Shown here: one piece after another, positions 24,064-43,304 of the stretch
Numbering within the stretch: position 1 is the stretch's first letter
Layout of the letters: each line of letters begins with the position of its first letter
Source: Paraspadella gotoi
Lineage: Eukaryota; Chaetognatha
DNA: 64,000 bases
NCBI GenBank assembly: GCA_051294375.1
Contig: CM119269.1
Coordinates: forward strand, 3,366,903-3,430,902
Direction of reading: 5' to 3'
Program-made: the position numbers and the translations under genes
The notes under the pieces: generated by a model
Told to the model about the DNA's origin: nothing
Database searches by the model: none
Seen by the model: only the letters and a program-made list of their open reading frames with translations

Positions 24064-24632
24064 CAACTTTTTTAGAATTATGGCGATTTTTACTTTATTA
24101 ACAATAGCAAAAAGAAAACATTGTTATCTAAAAGCCGTGCAGATGTAAAAAATAAATTAAGTTAATAATTTCAATATCTGTTGAAAGTTAGTTCCCTGAT
24201 GGAATTTCCCCAATATTAGGAATATTGACGAATTTAAGAATTTGGGAGTTCCTAGTAAAAATAAAATCGGTCAAAATTGAGTTAAAATTGGAAAACAAAA
24301 ATAATATTACTGCGAGTACAATTAAAGAATTTAGGAGTTCCTAGTAAAAATAAAATCGATCAAAATTAAGCTAAAATTGGAAAACAACTTTTTTAAAATT
24401 ATGGCGATTTTTACTTTATTAACAATAGCAAAAAACAAACATTGTTATTTAAAAGCAGTGCAAATGTAAAATATACATTTAAGTTAATAATTTCAATGTC
24501 TGTGTAAAGTTAGTTCCCTGATGGAATTTCCCCAATATTAGGAATTTTGACGAATTTAAGAATTTGGGAGCTCCTAGTAAAAATAAAATCGGTCAAAATT
24601 GGAAAACAAAAATAATATTACTGCGAGTGCAT
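24064..24632. repeat. Direct tandem duplication, about 320-bp unit
   Basis: 24,064-24,385 and 24,386-24,632 are about 90% alike by eye, starting with AATTATGGCGATTTTTACTT and including GAATTTCCCCAATATTAGGA. The first copy has an extra internal repeat of about 65 bases (the TTCCTAGTAAAAATAAAATCG block), absent from the second. Non-coding and AT-rich. Confidence 0.85.
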
Positions 24633-25859
24633 CCGAATCTCGATATTGCCACGCATGGGAGACACTTGATGCTCAGAAATCAGTCACGAATGTCACAACT
24701 CACAAGTGCCACGAATGCGTGCAAAACCGAAAAACGGCAATTATTTTCGTTTCGGTGGTTAACCTGAAAAATCACGGCGAATTTTTGGTAAAAAAAAATA
24801 TATATATTTGTTGTACCAATTTCAAAAAAGTTTTTCGAGTCGTGCGATGAAGAGCAGAAAATAAAACGAGTCGTGAAGAAAAAAAAAAGTATCGATTCCA
24901 AATTTGAAGGAAGAATCGCATTTGAACGTGTGGCGGATTCGAGACTGACGGCGGTTAAAAACTTAGATTTAGTCGTCGTCGTCGTCATCGTCGTCGTCGT
25001 CATCGTCGTATTCAAGTGTTTTTTTTCATTTATACCGGCTAAGTTCCAGGAATTAAGAAGAAATAACAAAGAAAAAGAAGAAGCGACGAACATGATATTT
25101 CATGAGAGGAAGGCAATCGATGACGTCAGGACGCACTCCGTGGCTTCTGATTGGCTGGAAGAGCTTTTTAGTCGATAGTGGTTGGACGAGATGAAAAGGT
25201 GCAGAGTTTATAATCTAAAAACTTATGAAAAATTACGAGTAACTAAGTAAATAAGGCAGGCGTAAAAAATATATTTATTTTTAATTAATATTTTTAAAAT
25301 CCGAATGTCAAACTTTGTGATACTTAAATTAAAAGCGCTCATTTACATCTGAAAAGAATAAATACTGAGGGTGGGGCGAAGCAGAATTCGGGGCATGTCC
25401 TTTATATTGACTTCGATTCCACCCAAATTTATATCTGATTCCTCAATTATACCCCATTGTTAGCGTGAGACGTTTCGCCCACTGATTTGTCGTAAAAACA
25501 AAAGAAAAAAATATTTATTATCGTTGGCGTCTGGAGCCAAGCATTGTGTCGCCGGCAAAATGCAGATTATCCGCTAAAAGTCAAAATCGGAGAAAAAAGA
25601 GAATCTGAACAAAAAGAAAAGAAAACCAAAAAAAAAAAAAAACAAAACCATAATACGGAATAAAATATCGCAAAAGAGAATTATTATGCATGTTTGTTTG
25701 TTTATTCTTTCATAATTACGGAGAAAGCGTTGTTAAAAACGTTTAAACACACCCTTGTCCTTTTGTTTCGAGGCGATTTTGTAATATAACCGTTTTTTTC
25801 GTAGGGAAGCGATCATTTCTTTTTTAGATGACTAATTCTTCTATTTTTGTCGTTGAAAG

Positions 25860-25962
<103 letters not shown>

Positions 25963-26369
25963 CATTATCGCTATTGTCACGCCAAGTCGTGATTCCCATA
26001 CCATAGCCCAGTGAAATCACGCTGTTCTTAATTTCTAATTCTGCTTAACCTTTCAATATCTACGTTTCTATCGAAATAGTGAAAACGTAGCTATTACTTC
26101 CTCGTTTTAAAATTATTCTAAGATTAAGTTTACTGACTCATCACAATCAAAACCGCTTCAATGAAAGTTTAATTTCAAATTCGATGAGACACTTTTATTT
26201 TGGCTATCGCGTTTCGTTTTCTTTTTCTAGTATCGTTATCGTCTATGACATAAGTAATTACGTAAATAACGACGATGCGGATGTCGAAAACTATGAATTT
26301 GACGACTGCAGGAAAACGTGACGAAGATTCGGTTCTTTGTTATTTTCGTGACTTTAGGTTATATTGTAC

Positions 26370-26410
26370 AATGTTATGTTATGTTATGTTATGTTATGTT
26401 ATGTTATGTT
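26370..26410. repeat. (ATGTT)n microsatellite
   Basis: About eight tandem copies of a 5-bp unit. Confidence 0.9.
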
Positions 26411-26504
26411 GTACATCGTCCTTTGTTTTCGCGCCGGTGATAAAAATACTTTTTTCTTTCTTACTGTCGAGATAAATCTACTAAATAGGTTGAGGCGTCT
26501 CCAA

Positions 26505-27114
26505 TAAGGCGTAATAAAATTTCTAAATCTAACTTTAATTAAAATTCGAAAAGTGAGGAACGAACAATATTATACTAATGAACATTTATGTAATAAAAAA
26601 ATTTATAATAAATTTTACAATTTACGCAGTAGGCCATATTTATACTAGTACTAAACCAATAAATGTTAAAATTTCAAAACAGTTTTTTCTAAGATTTTTT
26701 TGCAGATTTGGATTCGTCATAAAAAGTTGATAAGATGAAATATAACTCTTTTTGAAAAATTCCTTCATTAAGTGGGTCAAAAATTAGAAAAAGCTATATT
26801 TTAAACTGAAAATTAATTTTTTATATATTAAATATAGTTTTTTTAATTTTTAACCCACTTAATGAAAGAATTTTTAAAAATGATTTATATTTTCTTTTAT
26901 CAACTTTTGACGAGGAATTCAAATCTGCAATCAAAATTAAGAAAAGCCTATTTTGAAATTTTTTGATTTTATAAGGATAGTACTATATATAAATATAGCC
27001 TACTGCGAAAATTAAAAAACAAAATTACTTTTTTTTACAAATTAATGTTCATTGATGGTATGTTGTTCATAATTGACTTTTAGAATTTTCGTATGTAACT
27101 TTCACTACGCCTTA
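26505..27114. mobile_element. Fold-back MITE-like element 1 with target-site duplication
   Basis: The element is almost one long imperfect hairpin centred near 26,825. The left half (for example CATTAAGTGGGTCAAAAATT) pairs with the right half (AATTTTTAACCCACTTAATG). The ends are TAAGGCGTAATAAAA and its imperfect inverse TTTCACTACGCCTTA. An identical GTCTCCAA flanks both ends (26,497-26,504 and 27,115-27,122), an 8-bp target-site duplication that could be extended to 11 bp (GTCTCCAATAA) if the terminal repeat starts at GGCGT. No coding capacity. The 8-bp duplication fits hAT-like mobilisation, but the terminal sequence is not diagnostic. Confidence 0.75.
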
Positions 27115-27148
27115 GTCTCCAATAATTATTCATTTGTAATCTAACTTA

Positions 27149-27366
27149 CACGGTTCCCTTGACACCCCGTAAAAGAATTTGAAATAACCCATTTTTAAAA
27201 CACACACAAAAAAAAAATATAATATTTTTACTACACCGTAGTGAAGTCAAAAAATACTGATCCAAGGAAGTTTTTTTTTTTAATTGAAGTTCAAAAGTTT
27301 GCTTATAATTTTTTATACAAAATAATGAGAAATTCTTTTCTTTTACGTGGTGTCTAAGGAACCGTG
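27149..27366. mobile_element. Short MITE-like element 2, terminal inverted repeats
   Basis: The left end CACGGTTCCCTTGACACCCC pairs with the right end GGTGTCTAAGGAACCGTG, giving terminal inverted repeats of about 30 bases. CTTA is repeated at both flanks (27,145-27,148 and 27,367-27,370), a plausible 4-bp target-site duplication. The 218-bp AT-rich interior is non-coding. It lies only 34 bases from element 1. Confidence 0.6.
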
Positions 27367-28066
27367 CTTAACATAACTTAACTTTTGAGTTTTTCTTTGT
27401 CTCTTTTTCCTTCTTCGTCCTTTTTTTCTAAAATCAGAATTAGGGTAAAAATCCTGACTCAGATTCATATCGTCACGTCATTTTGCAGGTGACGAAGTTT
27501 CTGACTTTAATTCTGGCTGATTTCGAAGGTGGCATTTTTTTAATCTTTGATCTCTATTTTTAAAAGAAATAAGTACGTTTTTGTTTTATCTCTGCAAATA
27601 GAGAACTCGTTTAATAGGAAACCTTTTATATTTAATCAAAAATTAGTAACGAATCATAACAATATTTCAAAAAAAAAAAATAATAATACCGCGATATTTT
27701 GAAATTGAAAATAATAAAATAACTTTTAATTGTTTCCCTCATTAAACAAAATACGTTAAGTAATTTCTTCCAGAAAAAAAAAAGGTTAAAATTAAGCCTA
27801 CTACTTCTCCGCCAAACAATGATTTTTCCTTCTAATTAAAACCTGATTTAAACCTTTTGTATCGCGCGATCGGAAGAATTAAAGGTCAGGCTGGAACCCG
27901 TCACCCGATCTCGTAGTCCCGTTTACTGCGTCGAATATGTTTGGGTTTTGCATTTGTGTCTGGAATTCTTTTTTAATTCTGCGGCTTGATTTTTTTTTCT
28001 AAACTTTTGGGATGGAATTATTCAATTCTCGCCAACTTGAAATACAATTTAATTTTTTTTCTTTCC

Positions 28067-28069
<3 letters not shown>

Positions 28070-28157
<88 letters not shown>
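28070..28157. repeat. (TC)n microsatellite
   Basis: About 43 TC dinucleotides, facing a (GA)n array 145 bases downstream. Confidence 0.95.
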
Positions 28158-28164
<7 letters not shown>

Positions 28165-28299
28165 TACGTACTTTCTTTCGTAAATTTCGCTCATTTTCAT
28201 CTCTATAGGTCGTGATTTGAACTGGAAACTCGTCAAACCGGTTAGTTTTTAAGTATAACTATAGCTTAAATAAAGCTCAACTAATATAGCAAAAAGTAT

Positions 28300-28301
<2 letters not shown>

Positions 28302-28389
<88 letters not shown>
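28302..28389. repeat. (GA)n microsatellite
   Basis: About 43 GA dinucleotides with one interruption near 28,355. Opposite in orientation to the TC array at 28,070, so the two could pair as a hairpin. Confidence 0.95.
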
Positions 28390-28393
<4 letters not shown>

Positions 28394-29233
28394 GTGGGAG
28401 AATGTGTCCCGAAAAAGAAAAAAAAAAGAAAAAGAAAATTATTCGACTGTTCTTTCTTCTCTTCTTTGACATACTGCATTGTACTGCATTGTACTTCAAG
28501 TTAAAAATTATCAGAGAGAAAGAGAGAAGGAGGAAAGGAGTGCGAGCGAGAGCGAGAGCGAGACGGAGAAGCAACAACAAATTGCGCTCGGTGACGCATC
28601 GAAACCTGTTAAGTACTACAGACGCCAAAATATAAGGACGATTTTTTTCTTTTATTTCGCTTTTTATCTTTTTTAAATAGCATGATTCCAGTAATCATTT
28701 TTTTATTCCGTACGACATCGAGAGCGGTGGACTGAGTTGCAGTTTCTTGGCACGATGATTTCGTACGTAATGGTCAGTTTTTAAAAAAAATCAGTTCATA
28801 TCTGTTGACTTTGTTCAGAGCGACTGTATCTAAAGTTTTAACTTTATTTAATTCAATTCATTGATATGGCAACCGATTCATGACCGAGCGAAATTTAATT
28901 TTGCCTTACTTTGGAACAATAAACGGGTGGGATCTCTGCAGGAATGAATACCTCAATTGCCGTTATAAATATTCGATCTTATTCTTATTTTAATTCTTTC
29001 TTTTGTTCTTCTTCTTTTGAACACGAAAAACTTTTGAACCAAGAGTGAATAATTCCCGAGAGAAGATTCCCCGCTTCGTTTATCGACTAATCGAACATTT
29101 TTGTCTCGACTGAAAACGCAATTCGCAATTTCAAACTCACCTCGAGTTGGTCACCGCCTCAGCCTTACCTGACCTAAACTCTTCGCCTCTTTGTCCCGCC
29201 TCACCCTTCGAGTTCCTCGTTCCGCCCCTCACC

Positions 29234-31828
29234 ATGGACGAACTTACCCTCGTCTTCGTCCTTCTCATCGTCGTCTTCGTCGCTCTGCGCGTCCTCAACC
29301 TCGGCAGCCGCAGCACAGGTTCGGTTTTAACGAAAAACGATTAATCCCGAAAACTGGAAAGAAACGACGGGTTTTAGTGATTAATGAATTTGGCTGAGTG
29401 CATTCGCGAAAAATTAAATCCGCGAATCGTTAATCAATCAAAAGTCGGCCAAACGATCAATAAATTAATCGGTGAGGCTTGTGGGCTATAACCGTTTCTA
29501 TTGGGTTTGTATTTAAAGATTATCTCTTGTCCTAACGGTCACACCCCCGCCCCCTATCAGCGCCGACAATCATCTCCGGTAAATCTGAGCGAATTCGTCG
29601 AGTAATCGCCGCCTGTCGGACGCTGCACGAAGTTTACGCTCCGCCACTTTTTTGGGCCAAACAGGGTCACTTTCAGACGCTGCTGTATGGGATAAAGGTA
29701 GTGACGAATCGAAACCTCGAAGAATGGCGTAGGATTTAAATTAAATTGAAATAAATATTTAAGAAAAAAAAACACTTTTTTTTTCATTCTTCTAACTTCC
29801 GATTTACCGCGTCCCCAAAGGGCCGATTCCGCAGCCCCTCTCCCCGCGCCTACCGCCGCATTTTCTTGCGAATGTCCGACGGCGCCACCTCAACCTTCGA
29901 TCTGTTCAAACCTTTAAGGCGACATCCCTCGGGTCGTCAGGTGATCTAACGATGGGGTGGAGAAAACGGAGAGGAATTGGTTGTTTCGTTGGGAAGATCG
30001 GGGTTCGATTCTACAAGGTTTGAGAGATAGACACATCTTTAGTCAACTTAAGGTTCAATGCTTGCTAAGCTTATACGTGAATGCAATAAACGAAACGACT
30101 CCTGCTTTTAATTAAGCTCAAAGAACGCACGTCCCTCGCAACAGGTGACAGTTTGCGTCTGTCCCGGCATCGGCAATTCATCGGACACCAACTACATCCG
30201 CACGATGGTACAGGCGCTGCAGAGACGCGGGTTCCGATGCGCGGTGCTCAATCACTTGGGAGTGCCACCCGGAGTCAGGCTCACGTCGCCGAGGATTTTC
30301 AGGTGGCGGAAGATTGAGGATGAAAGCAAACGACAAAAACTCCAGCTCCATCCCAACTCCAACCTTCCCCATCTCTCCATCTACGTCCCAGCTACGGCAG
30401 CACAGAAGAATTGGCCTCCATGGTGTCTTGGCTTCGCTCCAATCATCCGTCCAATCAGCTCGTCGGCGTCGGCCTTTCCATGGGCGCCAACGTCTTGACC
30501 AAATTCTTGGGCGAAAACAAGAAAAACCAACGCGGGTTCATCGGCGCACTTTCCGTTTGTCAGGGCTACGACGTTGAAAAGGTGGTTATGGGAGCGAGGA
30601 AAGTTTCCGTGGAGACGTTAGCCTTTTTGTTTAGTCGATCCTATTTGTGAAATATTTCTAAATTTTTTTTCATATTTGTTTTTTCGTTCCGTCTGAAACG
30701 ACAGCAATATCAGTTGGTAAGAATGGGATGCTAGTTTTTGTTGCGTAGGTTTTTGCACGAGTGACATTCAACGTCACGTAGGACATACGACGCACCTTAA
30801 GATTAACATACTAATGTGTGCAAAAGAATTTATTTACCTTTATAGCCAAGTTAACGCGAGTTGTTTTAGTTCTCGTTCACATTTCTCCGTCCAATAAAGG
30901 GCACGCAGATGCTGACCGAATGGAAATATTCTACCGGATGTGGAATGTTGTTTTACATGTGGAACGTTTCGCAGTTGCTCCGCGGCATCATGGCCAGGCA
31001 CAAGGTAGTTTGTGAATTATTTTTCAAATAAGAGAAACCTAATAAGAGTCACAGCCTCAAGAAATCATAAGGCATCCTTTCCTCTCTGAAAAAATAGGAT
31101 CAACTGTTCTCACGCGCGGCCGAGAGACGCTACGGGACTAAATTTAATCTGGACAAAATCTTTTCTCCATTTTCTCTCCTCAACGAGTTGGATGAAGAGT
31201 ACACCATGAAAATTTATGGTTTTACAGATCTGACTCAGTTCTATAGAGCAATGTCTTCGGCGAGGTGAATAAGGGAATTTTTTTCCTATTTTACTATGTC
31301 CGTCTTTGCTTCTTTGTTTCTTGTTTGTTTATTTGTTTCTTTGTTTGTTTGTTTCTTTCTTTCTTTCTTGCTTTCTTTCTTTCAATCTCCATAAACACCG
31401 TCTCCAGAGTGTTGGACCAAATTGAGATTCCCATGTGCTTCGTCAATGCACTCGACGACCCAATGGTGCCGGTGGAGCTTCAAGAGATTGGCAAGGAGAC
31501 GGCGAAGAACTCGGACAACTCTTTCCACGTTACCACTAAATTTGGCGGCCATCTTGGATTTTTTGAAGGTTCACGAAAATTCATTTCATACTCTTTTAAT
31601 CTTTAGAAATATTTTCCAATTATTTTCAAACTTTTTACTTTTCCCTGCTTTATATTTTTTGACTTTCCGATTCGAGGTACCTTTTTTCCACGATCTTTGA
31701 CTTGGATGGACCGACTCATCGTCGACTACAGCGACGCCCTGGTGGCGGTCGAGGAAACCGGAGAAAACAAAATTCTTAAAAGATCAATGTCGTGTTTTGA
31801 GTACGGAGAATCGTCGAAATATCGCTGA
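29234..31828 (+). CDS. ABHD2: ABHD2-type alpha/beta-hydrolase (monoacylglycerol lipase)
   Basis: Complete nine-exon gene: 29,234-29,318, 29,561-29,697, 29,821-29,940, 30,145-30,302, 30,392-30,581, 30,900-31,004, 31,098-31,264, 31,408-31,568, 31,677-31,828. The exons join in one frame to give 424 residues; human ABHD2 has 425. The ATG has a strong context (CACCATGG). Residues 4-24 form an N-terminal membrane anchor. Family blocks are LFWAKQGHFQTLLYG, MSDGATSTFDLF, CPGIGNSSDTNYIRT, CAVLNHLG, the nucleophile elbow GLSMG, a DDP acid loop and the GGHLGFFEG histidine motif, so the Ser-Asp-His triad is intact. In vertebrates ABHD2 is a membrane-bound, steroid-responsive monoacylglycerol lipase; hormone binding here is inference. 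The exon 6 start could be 30,900 or 30,909. An AATAAA at 32,121 is a candidate poly(A) signal. Confidence 0.93.
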
Positions 31829-32120
31829 GGGACAAAAGGAAAACTATTTTAAAATGTTCATTAGTGATTGTTAACCTATCCAGACTTTACAAGATCGAAG
31901 TTTTAGCGCATACGCATTAACCTATATTATTAAAATTATTATTAAACCTTATATTCCTAATCTCTGAATAGCGAAACAAGTATTAATGCGCGCTATTTAT
32001 TTGATCGAACCAAAGCTTTAAAACATTCTGACTGTGATATCGTAACCCATGATGTGATTTGAGGTAAAAGCGTTTCCTGAAGCAATACCACATTGCCTAC
32101 AAGGCCACTATTGTGTAAAC

Positions 32121-32126
32121 AATAAA
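32121..32126 (+). promoter_or_regulatory. Candidate poly(A) signal of ABHD2
   Basis: AATAAA about 290 bases after the stop codon, in AT-rich sequence. It lies about 320 bases from the convergent gene's stop. Confidence 0.4.
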
Positions 32127-32448
32127 CAATTTTCTGATTTTTGTACATTTTTCATTGACTAAAAACTTTTTATCTTGGGTGTTTCTCTGTTGTTTTCTGT
32201 TGTTTCAAATTCAACGTAATAGTTTTTACCATACTTATGTGGCTATAGAGAATACACTTACGTTCCATTTCACAATTCTAACTTATTTATTTGTAATTTA
32301 TTTATGCACAACTTAAAGTTTGCTTCGCCAGAAGAATTAATAGAATTTATTGTCTCGTACCTATGACAATAAAAATTAATTAGGTTAACAAAGAATAAAA
32401 AAAAAACAACTTTAAAACATTAATTTTTGTCAATCGCTCATTTGAGTC

Positions 32449-36090
<3,642 letters not shown>

Positions 36091-36151
36091 CTAAATAAGA
36101 GTAATATAATAATATTTTTGATAATACCCGATTCAAATTTAGAGTACTAAA

Positions 36152-36790
36152 CATTAGAGTGGAGCACTGGTGAACATAAATTTTATTTGAGTGATCAAAC
36201 AAGGATATTTAGATGCGAGATAGTATGATTAAGGAGTACAAAAAATATTTTGCTTATATTGTTTGGGGAACAGTATCATTAATTACAATATATTTATAGT
36301 AATATTCTTATAAAATTATAAATTTTTAACATAATTTTTTTAAAAATTTTTATTAAAGATTCTGATTCTTCACAAAAAGTTAGATCAAAAATATAAAATA
36401 TGTTATTAAAAATTTTCATGTCTTCAGCGTCAAAAATAGAAAAATAAGGTTAAATTCTCTACTTTTTTACACTTTGTAGTAGAAACTATTATATGATAAA
36501 ACTTTTTAATCATTTTTCGCAGCCTTAACCTAAAAATTTTACGTAACATATTTTACAAAAGTTTTTCAGTTTTTTCCGGGCGAATCCAAAACTGTTTTTA
36601 AAATTGAGAAAATATGATTTTGAAATTTTATGATTTTATAAGGATATTACTATAAAGAAAATTCAATTAATGATACTGTTATGCAAATTTTTTTTGAAAA
36701 AGGGTTTAATTAATTTTTATTACATATACAAAGGCAGCAAAAAAATATTGTTCCATCACTCAATCTTTTCATCACTCCACCCTACTAAAT
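36152..36790. mobile_element. Fold-back MITE-like element 3, related to element 1
   Basis: Imperfect hairpin: the left side AACAGTATCATTAATTACAA pairs with the right side TTCAATTAATGATACTGTT. The outer parts also pair loosely (GAGTGGAGCACTG with CATCACTCCACCC). It shares the TGATTTTATAAGGATA block and a GATTC-TCA-AAAAGTT block with element 1 at 26.5-27.1 kb. No coding capacity. The ends and target-site duplication are not sharply defined. Confidence 0.6.
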
Positions 36791-38307
<1,517 letters not shown>

Positions 38308-38576
38308 TCAGAGAATCGAATACCGTATTTTCTTTGAGCATTCGCTCGATTTCGCGACATCGTCGTCGCTTACGCTTCGGTATATCTTCCCTAATTAAAT
38401 TAACAATAACCTACTTTCAATCCATTCGATTGAGTTCGATAACGATCTGGTCGAAATGACGACGAAGACGATAGCGACGACGACGACGACGATGAAGATG
38501 ATGCCGACTATGATGGCGACGATGATGACGTAAATAATATATTCTTTTACGGTTAATTGCCCTTCGTTGTTTATCT
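38308..38576 (-). CDS. Possible C-terminal exons of a single-pass membrane protein
   Basis: Not recognised. Two minus-strand exons fit together: 38,576-38,415, ending GAAA|GTAGGTT, and 38,390-38,308, after TAATTAG. They encode a hydrophobic segment of about 30 residues (EYIIYVIIVAIIVGIIFIVV and more), then a tail STRSLSNSIEWIERKIYRSV with an acidic DDD and a stop at 38,308-38,310. The layout, helix then 40-residue hydrophilic tail, fits the end of a type I membrane protein. Part of the helix comes from a GTC/GTT-rich repeat, which can mimic a membrane helix by chance. A further minus-strand frame at about 39,160-39,330 could be an upstream exon. Confidence 0.3.
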
Positions 38577-38784
38577 CTTTGTCATGGCCATTTTTAAAGC
38601 AGCTCAAGGTAGACCTAAGTCGTCGCTCACTTTCTTATCCTTAACCATTTCTACATTTTTTGCCACTGGTCCAATTAGGTCGAACCATGATTATAGATAT
38701 AATATTTATTATACATATAAGATTTATTCCTCTTCCTTTTTTTTCTCTCTCTTCAGCGTTTTGTCAATCTCACACTAGTATTAA
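38577..38784. other. AT-rich DNA
   Basis: No feature recognised. Confidence 0.3.
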
Positions 38785-39003
38785 ATTGGTACAACCAATA
38801 TAAAAATTATCCATTCATTTAATAAATAAGCTATCTTGCCCCTGACTTTGGACAGGCTTTGGTGGTTTAAGGCCTCCATCACTCTTACAGTCTCGTTTAT
38901 TCACTCCCAGAGTACCTGGCTTCCCTATCAATAAAAGGTATAATATTTCAAAGAATGTTTCAATTGTATGAAAACACCACTCCCTTAAGTATTAGATCGG
39001 GGA
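38785..39003 (-). repeat. Dispersed repeat family A, copy 2
   Basis: Reverse-oriented copy of the family seen at 3,027, 51,442 and 54,566. It shares the CTTTGGTGGTTTAAGGCC block, GTCTCGTTTATTCACTCCCA, and the CACTCCCTTAAGTATTAGAT end block seen also in copy 4. Relative to copies 3 and 4 it lacks the internal block containing CTGCTATGTCATTATC. Confidence 0.85.

Positions 39004-43304
<4,301 letters not shown>

Larger units (their letters stand above)
27371..29233. other. Intergenic DNA upstream of ABHD2
   Basis: Contains (TC)n at 28,070-28,157 and (GA)n at 28,302-28,389. The last 200 bases before the ABHD2 start are less AT-rich and could contain its promoter, but I see no definite TATA or CCAAT element. 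Confidence 0.4.
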
